From Epiperipatus broadwayi (lineage: Eukaryota > Onychophora > Udeonychophora > Euonychophora > Peripatidae): 64,000 bases of DNA. The translations under genes were made by a program, and so were the position numbers. Below the pieces are notes generated by a model that saw nothing but the letters and a program-made list of their open reading frames with translations, searched no databases and was not told where the DNA came from. This document shows, one piece after another, positions 34,521 through 45,800 of the stretch; position 1 is the first letter of the stretch; every line of letters begins with the position of its first letter. The stretch spans positions 1,427,712-1,491,711 of the forward strand of contig JAQFVV010000153.1 of the NCBI GenBank assembly GCA_028023455.1, written 5' to 3'.

Positions 34521-36046
34521 GGGGTTTTGTTTTTGTCTGCCCAATTGTTGTGGCTTCAATTTATTAAATCCCACACCCTGCAGAGTATTATATGTTTTGA
34601 AGAAAAAAAAGTTACGTGATTTAGAACGCCTAACCGAAATGATTTTAACGTATTAAAATGTCATTTTTTAATTTCTTATACTTAAATGTCTCCAAGATTA
34701 TCTAAATGTTGGGTTATTAATAAATTTTGTTAGTGAAATACCATAACCTATATGAGTAAAACACTATTGTTAGTCAAAATAATTATAAAAAAAAAAGTAA
34801 TAAGATGGTTAATATATATACAAATTAATTATATGTGTATCTTATACTATCTCAGTGTATATATATTATACGTTTGCTTAATACGCATTCGTGACAATAA
34901 GGAGGGAAGAAAATTGAAGTGTTAGAAAAGTAGTTGGTGTAGATTGAAGCATGGGATACAATAGATGAATGAAATATTTTTTTCCTTTGGCAAAATTAAT
35001 TAATATATATCTCAGTTTTATATTTAGAAGTATCCAATATCGATATCACGTTAAAAGTTTTAATTAAAAGTACTGTATTGCTTGCTAGCAGACATTTTAA
35101 ATGTTCACTTCCTATTATTAGTAGCCTCAAAGTAGGTGATGATCCTCAAATGGCGAATTGTATGTCAGCAGTCCGATGTAGTGGACATTACACTTTAATG
35201 ACAGTGATTTCTAGAGTAACCTCAAAGCAAGTGAAGACCCTTTATGTAACACCAAGCAACCAGATGCAGTTGGCAAAATGCTTCAGTGGTTTACATGTTC
35301 TTATGGTAGCAAGAGTGATAATGATATCAACAAATAAAATTTATTGTAAAATATTAATTTTGACAGTTTTTTTTGTGATAGTCTCATGCTTTTTGAAAAT
35401 GAAATAGTTAAATTCCTATATTCAAACTTAGGTTAGTCACACATTGTTAGTTTGTAGCCAATAGTAATTGTTCATGAAGTAAATTATTGTATTCTAAATT
35501 ATGTCAATCATATATGGTTTGGGTGGTCAATGGGTTATTTGACATATCCTATTGATCTCATTTTTCTGGCTGGCGCCCAGATAAATAAATTTGTCAGAAA
35601 ATATGCTTGTCAGTACAGTAGTGAATGAGTTACCTAAATAAAAACCATATATATCCAACATAAATAGAGAATTACTAATATTACTCTGCTAATATATATA
35701 TCGAACATTTGTATGTTTTACTAATCACTTGTATAGTTTTTTTTAGACCTGGTAGAACAGTAGAACAAAGGGAAAGTAAGTAATATTTGTATAGTTTTTT
35801 TAGACCTGGGAGAACAGTAGAACAAAGGGAAAGTAAGTAATATTTTATCTTATATTTAATAGTTTTTAAGAAAATATATGTCTCATTCACATAATTAACA
35901 GTAGGAGTCGATTAAGACAAATGTAGGTGAGCTAGAAAAGGCAGATTAGGTAGATTGGTAAAATAAAATGTAGCAGCTGACGAAGATAGGGATAAGTAGG
36001 GACCACTAGTCAGAAACCTAACTAAATGTTTTAAATCAGTATATAA
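34521..36046 (+). other. Outer element 5' internal region (leader)
   Basis: Starts just after the 5' LTR. TCTGCCCAATTGTTGTGGC (34536-34554) resembles the inner element's putative primer-binding site and may be a degraded PBS. The rest is not clearly coding: the 109-codon frame at 35078-35407 has no recognised motif. It holds two short direct duplications: CCTCAAAG(T/C)A(G/A)GTGA near 35125 and 35220, and a 58-bp repeat (35731 and 35789). The last four bases, ATAA (36043-36046), are the target duplication of the inner insertion. Confidence 0.6.
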
Positions 36047-38616
36047 TGTAATGGTAAAAAAAGTAGAGCTGCTTTAACCTAACCTAGAGATGCAGATAGA
36101 GGGGGTTTGAACCTCACCTACTCCTCTAGATTGCTACTAAGCGACTTACTCCCCAAACCTCACTAGAATTTAATCTTAATGTATGCCCGGTGGTCAGGGA
36201 GAGAAGAGACCACGAAAAGGAATTTTTACATATATAAAAATCAGATGTACATATGTATGTCACAAAAGAAAAACAATACTAAGTGGTTTTATTTATAGTG
36301 AATGAAAGATAACACAATCTTTTATTATTTACATTAAAAGAATTCATACAATGTTTTATTAATAGTGTCACAGGCTATTTTCACTGCAACTGGATAGATA
36401 TATTTGAAAGATCCATTGATCGTAATGATAAGAACAGACAAAATTTTACATTATCATTTCTTTCTTTAAAATATTCCAGCCAATGGAAGTGTTACGTAAA
36501 AGAAATCAAGAGAGAGAGAGAGATGATTCATTAAGTCTGTGGTTGGAGAACATAGAAATAAATAGGTGATCAAACTCAACTAAACACTTTGGACACGTTT
36601 AAATCACTGCCCTACTTATGATTTAAGAAGAATGATAAAGTGACCCCAACTAGAATTTCCAGCTATAATTGAAACATTTTGATGATATTTTGAGAAAGAT
36701 TTCCTAATAAATATAAATATATAAGACCATGCACACAGGCGATAGCATATAGTGGGCTGTGAGGCTTGAGACATAACAGTTACCAAGAGGTTAACACAAG
36801 ACCGGATAGCTCTCCGTCTCTAAACTAGGTTAGAGAGAAAATGGAATCCGTTTTCTAAACGCGTGACCCGGATTCAGGATCGGAGTTTTTGTTGCTTATG
36901 TCCAGTTATGTACATTTAAGGAACTGAGATTGACATGAGATCCTGAACAATTTATTTATTTTTCAGAAGGTCCGAATGTAGGTATGTTAACCTAAGCAAA
37001 CTTGGCAAAAGAAGCACTGTATTTTATGCTGAGTGGCCCAGTAGATCACCCGAGGCACGATACCATATAAATACAGTCAACGACCTTTAAATTTAAAAAA
37101 GAAACCCTCTGCAAAATATATATCTTAGGAAAGCTCAACTATCACTGAAAATCTGCAGAAAAATAGTAACTTCACCTTTATAAAATTTGAATTAATAAAA
37201 GAACAAGTGGGCAGATATTTTATTTATTTAGTTGAAATTTAACCCATTTACCACTAAGCCAATGCTATTTAATAATTTTTTAATACATATTGTCAAAATG
37301 TACTCTCTCTTAGTACTAAAATATAAATGCGAACGTTTTATTTCACGCTCTTTAAAATATAACTTTAAATTTGTAACCCTTCATTGACTAAAATATACTG
37401 GCATTTGATAAGGATCTTTCTTTTATATGTTATAAAAAAAACTAAGTTAAAGTTTGGAAAGTGTTATAATAGAATATCTAGCAATTTAAATCTTGATTTT
37501 AAAATAGAGTTTTGCACTTTCTATGATTTGCTTCCTTTTCTTTCTAAATAAATATTTATACAAAATAAATAACTTGATTACGGGAGTATAATGGCGGAAA
37601 GTTAAACGAAGCATTTTTCAATTAAATTAATAAGAATTACCACCGCCATTATATGTAATAACCCTACCACCCATTAGAGTATTTAAAGAAAAAAGAAAGC
37701 AATTAATGAAATATAATTTCACAAGACTCGAATACATAGATTTAAAAAAACAGATATATATAGAAAAGCATAAATGTACATTGAATTTGCAAATTGCAAA
37801 GATATTTTAATAATTTATGGGAACGTTACTGGTAACTAGATGGGTGGGTCAAAATGAGTTCATTTGATGTTTCCCCGCAGATCTTATCAGTTCTTCAAAG
37901 TGGTTTTTCCATGTTTTTGAGGGCAGATTTTTTTCACGGATACAGGGCATATACTTTTGTTTTCTGGCTGGCTTACATGATTACGACTCCGACCTCAGGA
38001 ACAGTTCAGGAGAGCGAAGGCAAAAGAGGTTACTCCCGCATTTTTGCAGAGCAAAACATTTCTGGATTTTTATTAATATGCCGAAAAATAGAGTGCAGCT
38101 TGTAGTAAGTACAGCAAGCAAGAGTTCGCTATATTGTCTAATTTTTCAGCAAAATTTCTTCCAACTAAATTCTTAAGATTTTCTCTCTGACCTTCAGCAC
38201 TGGTTACCCACAATCATAAGACCAAGAACAAAAGAAAAGTTCTTTATTTATACCCTTTTTCCATTATGTTTTTAATCTGCTAATTAGTAGCAAATCATGC
38301 CCGTTGTTTCAAATTTTTCCTGTTATCTATTTTTATCTAATTCAGAAAAATGTTTTACTAATTAAATTCCTTTTCTTAATGGATTTTATTTAATTAAGAA
38401 ATTCATCGAGTTCTACCAAATATATTTTAAAAATAATTGCAATTATAATTTTAACTTTCTATATTTTATTTTATTAAATCTTTTAATTTAGGCAACTATT
38501 TGAGAAAATGATAAATTTAGTTTGAAAAAGAAACATACATTCACTGTTGTTGGACTTAGGGTCTTAGTTAGTCCACAGTAAATGGTGAAGCCAGCATATA
38601 TATATGCACAGCTTCA
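36047..38616 (-). repeat. Inner element 3' LTR
   Basis: 2570 bp. A minus-strand TATAAATA sits at 38245-38252 (context GGGTATAAATAAAG). It contains TTTAACCTAACCTAG near 36074 and an (AG)n run near 36510. The plus-strand frame at 37854-38105 is open in both LTRs but shows no sign of constraint. Confidence 0.85.
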
Positions 38617-38921
38617 TATTCCTAGAACCCATTAAAAAAAAGAAATAAAAAAAAATGACTAAAGCTACAGTTTTGCAGAGAGAAGCAGAGTGATCCGGAA
38701 AGAGCACTCCTATTATACAGAATATTAGTGTATTTACATGAAATAATACTGATAAATAGATTATATTAATAAAAAAAACCAAAAGTTTATCATAATACTG
38801 ATATATAAATTATATATATATTAAAAGAGAAGTATATAATAATATTAATTAATATATTATAACAATGCCAATATTTACAAAACATACACACAAAAAAAAA
38901 CTGAAAGCCTATAATATGATT
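38617..38921. other. Inner element 3' untranslated region
   Basis: Lies between the end of the gag-protease frame and the 3' LTR. No clear polypurine tract abuts the LTR on the minus strand (TTCTAGGAATA only). It contains A-rich and (TA)n sequence and no coding potential. Confidence 0.5.
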
Positions 38922-40939
38922 TCATTGTCCATATGATGTGTCCTGGCGTACCTTGGGGATCTTGTAAAAAAAATTTACTTTTGAATGGAGCACTCTATTT
39001 AAACTATTTTTTTCAGTGGACCTTCCTCTCTGGGCCTTGTTATTAGGTCTCTGAGTTGTGTCCACTTTATTACCATATCTTCTATCAATTCTTTTGCTAG
39101 AAGTCAAGTTGAAATTCCTTATTAATGGTGCTCTGTTATTTAGCTGTTTCCCTCTTATGTGTTCTGATGATGAAACTGGCTCATGGTTAGATGCCTTGGG
39201 CAGTGATTTTGGTATGGGTAAATGTGGTTTCAAACCTAGAACTGTGCTGCCACTTGATAAAGTAGTTTGTTTTGCCTGACCTGCCATGGTGCATTTTGGA
39301 AATATCTCGTGATCATTAAATTGATGAGTAAAACGCTTGAAGGCAAGGTGTGGTGTGCTCTGTCCTTCTATCTCTAATTCCATCTGGCCTTTTGTTTCAT
39401 TTTCTGTTCATTCAAGATTAGTTGGTTCCTGTATGCAGCTTATATTGGTTGTCTCTTGGGTTTTACATTTGTGAAAATCTAACTTGTTGTTGTAAAATGT
39501 AAACTTATTTTCCCTATAGTTTATTCCTGAGTTATGTCTTTCTAAGAAGTCCGACCCTAACAGTACATCACAAATCAAGCCTGGCATTGTCTGAAATATA
39601 TGTTTTACATTTGTTGTTCCTATCTTAATATCCAGTCCCAAGCGATGTGTTCCTATGTTGGCTTTTTCTCCATTGGCCAATATAGCATAAGATTTTCTCG
39701 GTGAGATCGGTAGTACATGAGTTCCTACTGCTGCATCCCACTATTCTTTTGACACCAGTGACACTTGACTGCCAGTGTCCATTAAAGCTGTAATTGGGAC
39801 ATCTTCTAACAGTGCTTTAATTGTGGGGCACTCTGAGAGTGGTGGTCTGTGATCATCTTCCAGTTCGCACATGAATGCTGATGCCACTCTTTCATTTCCC
39901 TCAATAATTTCTTCTGTTTCATCCCAGAGTTCTATCTGGGGTATATAAATTATAGGACCCATATTTTTCTGGAATTTCTGTGTGTTTTGATCATCATCAC
40001 AGCAGTTCCTGACAGCCGCCATCTGTATTTTGGGTGTGTCAATTCTTTTTCCTTTGTCTGCATGCTCTTTATTTAGGTTGCCAAAATCTATAGCAGTTAA
40101 TAAGTCTACCATCTCATCAATTCCACAGTTGCAGCAGCCCAGCATCAATTGTTGTATGTGGAGAGGCATATTGTATCTTATTGTCTGAATAATCTGCCCC
40201 TCCGAAAAGTGGAACGCAGTCAATGATTTTAACAAAGACACTTGCCACAAGAAAAACTGGGTGTGAGTTTCTCCTTTTGAAGTGCAGTACTTTTCTTGAG
40301 ATATATGGTGCATTATTCCATCTTGCCTCTCTTCACTCCAAAAACTTTTAAGTAAGGCAATGTGGTAATCTGCCAATGTTACTGGTTTGTTACTTATACA
40401 GTCCCACCAATTCTGGGCAGATCCATGTAAATGATTAACTGCAACTGATAACTTTTCAGCTTCTCTGAGTTCCTGGAACATGAACAGCTCTTGTAAACTT
40501 TGCAAGTGTGACATGGGGTTTTCTCCTATGTCACCCCGAAAAGTTTTGATGTGGATAAATCTTGCCACCATTGGGTTGTCTGTTCTTTCCATAACTTTTA
40601 TGCCTTCTTTATTTTCACATTGAGTAGTTTCTTTTTTCACATTTTGAAGATTCTCATTTCTTGGCTGATTCTCTTGTGTCATTTTTGCTTCATTTTGTCT
40701 CTCTTCTTTCATCTTGTTGATTTCTGCTCTATATTGTCTACATTCTTCTTTGCATTCTTCAATTTTTGTAACATAGTTTTCATCAATTTTCGTACCCATT
40801 GTGGTTCTGGTGTATCTATGTCTCCAGTCCATATAACTGGTGTTTGGTCTTCCCATAACTTTTCTGAAAGGGACATGTCTGTGTCATCTTTGTTTTTCTG
40901 TAGTCCTTGTGAATCCATGTCTTCTTCTGGGCTATACAT
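38922..40939 (-). pseudogene. Inner element Gag-protease polyprotein (broken)
   Basis: The minus-strand frame from 40856 to 38922 is continuous except for two in-frame stops (39741-39743 and 39408-39410). An overlapping frame (40939-40709) supplies a likely N-terminus, so a frameshift near 40.8 kb is inferred. Order: coiled-coil Glu/Lys region; capsid-like block with FRGDIGENPMSHLQSLQELF, NWWD and FWSEERQDGIMH; then retropepsin with ITALMDTGSQVSLVS (DTG catalytic loop), an ANGEK flap and DVLLGSDFL; then a basic tail. The first stop cuts the protease. No zinc knuckle is seen. The fold matches Ty3/Gypsy-type gag; its capsid block is homologous to the outer element's gag. No pol follows. Confidence 0.8.
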
Positions 40940-41618
40940 ATTTTCTAGAGAAATACGAATAGATAAAAGAAAATATATAATAACAAAAATATTTGGTTTG
41001 CTGTTGTTTTTAGTCTTAGTACTAATATTATTCTTAAAATTTATTTTATTTTTCTACTTTTACTTTTCAAAAATTTGCTTCACTCTCCCAACCATTCCTG
41101 CAACTGTCATCCTTTTTTCACCTTCCAGCTTTCTATCTATCTCTTATCCTATCCATAGTTCCTGCCCTATCTGTGTTTATTTACTTATTTACTACCCTGT
41201 TCTGTGTGTTATATATATGACTATAACTATGTGTATTTGATATACACTTCAATAAAATATGATTACTACCACTGGTGGGGGGGGGGGGAGAATTCTACTT
41301 GAGCCCATCTTTTCTCTGCTCCTTGTTTGATTACTCTGTCTCCCTTCCTAGTAAAAAAAAAAATACATTAATATCTGATTTGGTTTTAATTTTCAACCGA
41401 ACTGATTGATTTCACATCTTGTAAACTGTACAACTGATAGCAAACACAGAAAGTGCAAAAGAAAAATATATAAGCTTCTGTCATTCACTATATTTACTTT
41501 CAAAAAAAACACACAAAAAAAAATTTCTTCTGATCATGAAATTCCTATTATTATATCTCAGGGTCTATCTCTAAACAGTAAGGCCACACTTGGGACGCCA
41601 GATTATACAAAAAAAAAC
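40940..41618 (-). other. Inner element leader with primer-binding site
   Basis: Non-coding leader between the 5' LTR and gag. On the minus strand TGGCGTCCCAAGTGTGGCC (41582-41600) lies 18 bp inside the LTR. It resembles the Lys-tRNA primer site known from retroviruses and Gypsy elements (TGGCGCCCAACGTGGGGC). A G run of 12 occurs near 41280. Plus-strand frames here are antisense by-products. Confidence 0.6.
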
Positions 41619-44166
41619 TGTAACGGTAAGAAAAGTAGAGCTGCTTTAACCTAACCTAGAGATGCAGATAGAGGGGGTTCGAACCTCACCTACTCCTCTA
41701 GATTGCTACTAAGTGACTTACTCCCCAAACCTCACTAGAATTTAATCTTAATGTATGCCTGGTGGTAAGGGAGAGAAGAGTCCACGAAAAGGAATTTTTA
41801 CATATATAATGATCAGACGTACATACGTATGTCACTAAAGGAAAACAATACTAAGTGGTTTTATTTACAGTGAATGAAAGATAACACAAACTTTTATTAT
41901 TTACATTAAAAGAATTCATACAATGTTTTATTAATAGTGTCACAGGCTATTTTCACTGCAACCGATAGACATATTTGAAAGATCCATTGATCGTAATGAT
42001 AAGAACAGACAAAATTTTACATTATCATTTCTTTCTTTAAAATATTCCAGCCAATGGAAGTGTTACATAAAAGAAATCAAGAGAGAGAGAGAGATGATTC
42101 ATTAACTCTGTGGTTGGAGAATATAGAAATAAATAGGTGGTCAAACTCAACTAAACACTTTGGATAGGTTTAAATCACCGCCCTACTTATGATTTAAGAA
42201 GAATGATAAAGGGACCCCAACAGGAATTTCCAGCTATAATTGAAACATTTCGATGATATTTTGAGAAAGATTTCCTAATAAATATAAATATATAAGACCA
42301 TGCACACAGGTGATAGCATATAGTAGGCTGTGAGGCTCGAGACATAACAGTTACCAAGAGGTTAACACAACACCGGATAGCTCTCCGTCTCTAAACTAGG
42401 TTAGAGAGAAAATGGAATCCGTTTGCTAAATGCGTGACCCGGATTCAGGATCGGAGTTTTTGTTGCTTATGTCCAGTTATGTACATTTAAGGAACTGAGA
42501 TCGACATGAGATCCCGAACAATATATTTATTTTTAAGAAGGTCTGAATGTAGGTATGTTAACCTAAGCAAACTTGGCAAAAGAAGCGCTGTATTTTATGC
42601 TGAGCGGCCCAGTAGATCACCTGAGGCACAATACCATATAAATACGGTCAACAACCTTTAAATTTAAAAAAGAAACCCTCTGCAAAATATATATCTTAGG
42701 AAAGCTCAACTATCACTGAAAATCTGCAGAAAAATAGTAACTTCACCTTTATAAAATTTGAATTAATAAAAAGAACAAGTGGGCAGATATTTTATTTATT
42801 TAGTTGAAATTTAACCCATTCACCACTAAGCCAATGCTATTTAATAATTTTTTAATACATATTGTCAAAATGTACTCTCCCTTAGTACTAAAATATAAAT
42901 GCGAACGTTTTATTTCACGCTCTTTAAAATATAACTTTAAATTTGTAACCCTTCATTGACTAAAATATACTGGCATTTGATAAGGATCTTTCTTTTATAT
43001 GTATATAAAAAAAACTAAGTTAAAGTTTGGAAAGTTTTATAATAGAATATCTAGCAATTTAAATCTTGATTTTAAAATAGAGTTTTGCACTTTCTTTGAT
43101 TTGCTTCCTTTTCTTTCTAAATAAATATTTATATAAAATAAATAACTTGATTATGGGAGTATAATGGCGGAAAGTTAAACGAAGCATTTTTCAATTAAAA
43201 TAATAAGAATTACCGCCGCCATTATATGTAATAACCCTACCACCCATTAAAGTATTTAAAAGAAAAAAAAGCAATTAATGAAATATAATTTCACAAGACT
43301 CGAATACATAGATTTAAAAAAACAGATATTTATAGAAAAGCATAAATATACATTGAATTTGCAAATTGCAAAGATATTTTAATAATTTATAGGAACGTTA
43401 CTGGTAACTAGATGGGTGGGTTAAAATGAGTTCATTTGATGTCTCCCTGCAGGTCTTCTTGGTTCTTCAAATTGGTTTTTCCATGTATTTGAGGGCAGAT
43501 TTTTTTCACGGATACAGGGCAGATACTTTTGTTCTCTGGCTGGCTTACATGATTACAACTCCGACCTCAGGAACAGTTCAGGAGAGCAAGGGCAAAAGAG
43601 GTTACTCCCACATTTTTGCAGAGCAACACATTTCTGGATTTTTATTTATATGCCGAAAAATAGAGTGCAGCTTGAAGTAAGTACAGCAAGCAAGAGTTCG
43701 CTATATTGTCTAATTTTTCAGCAAAATTTCTTCCAACTAAATTCTTAAGACTTTCTCTCTGACCTTCAGCACTGGTTACCCGCAAGCATAAGACCAAGAC
43801 CAAAAGAAAGTTCTTTATTTATACCCTTTTTCCATTATGTTTTTAATCTGCTAATTAGTAGCGAATCATGCCCATTGTTTCAAATTTTTCCTGTTATCTA
43901 TTTTTATCTAATTCAGAAAAATGTTTTACTAATTAAATTCCTTTTCTTAATGGATTCTATTTAATTAAGAAATTCATCGAATTCTACCAAATATATTTTA
44001 AAAATAATTGCAATTATAATTTTAACTTTCTATATTTTATTTTATTAAATCTTTTAATTTAGGCAACTAGTTGAGAAAACGATAAATTTAGTTTGAAAAA
44101 GAAACATACATTCACTGCGGTTGGACTTAGGGTCTTAGTTAATCCACAGTGAATGGTGAAGCCAGC

Positions 44167-44236
<70 letters not shown>

Positions 44237-44242
44237 GCTTCA
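41619..44242 (-). repeat. Inner element 5' LTR
   Basis: 2624 bp, longer than its partner mainly because of a (TA)n expansion at about 44168-44230. The minus-strand TATAAATA is at 43816-43823. It ends GCACAGCTTCA at 44242, followed by the ATAA target duplication. Confidence 0.85.
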
Positions 44243-44311
44243 ATAAATATTCACATTAATAGTGCTGTATAATTTTATTTATTTGTATTGTTTACATATT
44301 TTTTTAAAAAA

Positions 44312-45510
44312 ATGGATGGAGAGCAAGTGAATAAAGAGTCGACTGTGGATAGTGATGCACCTTCAATATCTAGTGATCATGAGATTACCTTCAAAGATCC
44401 AGTTAAAATAAAAGTGTGCCACCATCAAAGCAGAAAGAAAACTAAAAATGATCATGATGATTGAGAAATCTTATACACACTCATCAGGGAGATGACAGAA
44501 GTCAGAAAAAAGATGCTTCTGATGATGGGAAGACTCAAAAATTGAGAACAAATGAGGTGTCCAAACTAACTCAAACACAGAGAGGGTAGAGCACTGCAGA
44601 GCAACAGGTGTCCAAACTAACTCAAACACAGAGAGGGTAGAGCACTGCAGAGCAACAAACACTTATGAGAACCCAAAAGAAGGTGGAGAAGATGCTCAGA
44701 CCACACCAAAAAGGATTATGGACATCAAAGAAGATCATAGTGTAGAACAAGAATTAAGCAGGAAATAGCTGAAGAAACTAGCAAAGCTGATTTAAGTGTA
44801 GAGATGGAGAAAGAAGATGACCAGGTCTTAATACCCAAAGTAAACAAAAATACCACTAGCAAGATGAAACCAAATAAGAGAGAAATGAGATGAAGAATAA
44901 ATCCTCAACTCAGTCTTATTGCCTTCAAGATACCATCTCTTATATCCTCTATCCAGATTCAAATTTTCAAGGGAGACCCAGGGAAGAATCCCTTAGCTCA
45001 TTTAGATAGTGTGAGAGAATTTTTCAGTTTACATCCAGTTACAGAGAAAGAGAAGACTATATTAGTCAGCCATTATTTAAGAGATGCTGCAAAGGCATGG
45101 TGAAAGTTATTAAAACACCCACTACAATGATCCAAGGTTATGAGAATGCAATATTGAATAAATACTGGAGTGAAAAACAGCAAGAAGGCATCTTACACAT
45201 AATGACTACCCAGAGATATCAAGAAGACTCCAGGCAGGAATACACATTCTACTTCATACAACAAATCACAGATTTCATATCCCTCATGACATTTAAATAT
45301 AATGATCAACATATCATTCGGACAGTAAAACAGAATTTACCACATTGGATTCAGAAAATTATGATTGGGATGCGCACAATGTCTTTAGAAAATGCCTTGG
45401 AATTACTGACTGCCATCGACTATGGGGATGTGGCAACAACTAAAAAGGACCAAGACTATTACAAGCATCAAAAGTTTAAAACATATGTTCCACATGATCA
45501 AGGAAAATGA
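44312..45510 (+). pseudogene. Outer element Gag (broken)
   Basis: Begins at ATG 44312 (MDGEQVNKEST...), then is broken by several stops and frameshifts. Around 44950-45100 one frame reads FKGDPGKNPLAHLDSVREFF and then LRDAAKAW. The next frame (45097-45510, 137 residues) reads YWSEKQQEGILHIMTTQRYQ and ends in ENALELLTAIDYGDV. These match, block for block, the inner element's FRGDIGENP...SAQNWW...FWSEERQDGI...DLLTAIDFG, so the two gags are homologous. A 50-bp direct duplication (44557 and 44607) lies in the N-terminal part. No protease DTG motif is left before the polypurine tract. Confidence 0.7.
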
Positions 45511-45788
45511 TAGAATAAATAATAAGTTTAGGGACTGGTATATAGATGGACAGACTAACACGACCGTAGATATAATGAGACCAGATGAATGGACTTACTT
45601 CATAGTATAAACAAGTAATATTTAAACTTAATAATCCATAATGAGACATATAGAATTTTGTTTTATTTGTACAGATAATAGTACTCACACTCATGCTGTT
45701 CTCCCAGAGTCTACCAATTATTTAAGTTAAATAAATATAGAAAAGTATCAAATATAAGTAAAGAAATTTTTTTTATTGTTTTTTTTTA

Positions 45789-45800
45789 AGTGAAAAAAAA
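45789..45800 (+). other. Polypurine tract of the outer element
   Basis: AGTGAAAAAAAA directly abuts the TG of the 3' LTR, the position where plus-strand DNA synthesis is primed. It fixes the plus orientation of the outer element. Confidence 0.65.

Larger units (their letters stand above)
36047..44242 (-). mobile_element. Inner LTR retrotransposon (gag-protease only), nested
   Basis: LTRs are 36047-38616 and 41619-44242 (plus-strand ends TGTAA...GCTTCA), enclosing 3.0 kb that codes on the minus strand. ATAA at 36043-36046 and 44243-44246 is a 4-bp target duplication inside the outer element. A Lys-type primer-binding site lies 18 bp inside the 5' LTR. The interior encodes gag and a retropepsin but no RT, RNase H or integrase, so it must have depended on another element. 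The LTRs are more alike than those of the outer element, which fits its later arrival. Confidence 0.9.

Noticed and set aside
36074-36088. TTTAACCTAACCTAG as telomeric repeat
   Set aside because: Only two partial units, inside the inner LTRs; no array.
37854-38105. 83-84 codon frame on the plus strand, open in both inner LTRs (also 43426-43680)
   Set aside because: It is antisense to the element, and nearly all differences between the two copies change the amino acid, so there is no sign of protein constraint. It is open only because the LTRs are similar.
40551-41240. 229-codon plus-strand frame, Phe/Leu-rich
   Set aside because: Antisense to the inner gag start and leader; hydrophobic only because the sense strand is Lys/Glu-rich.
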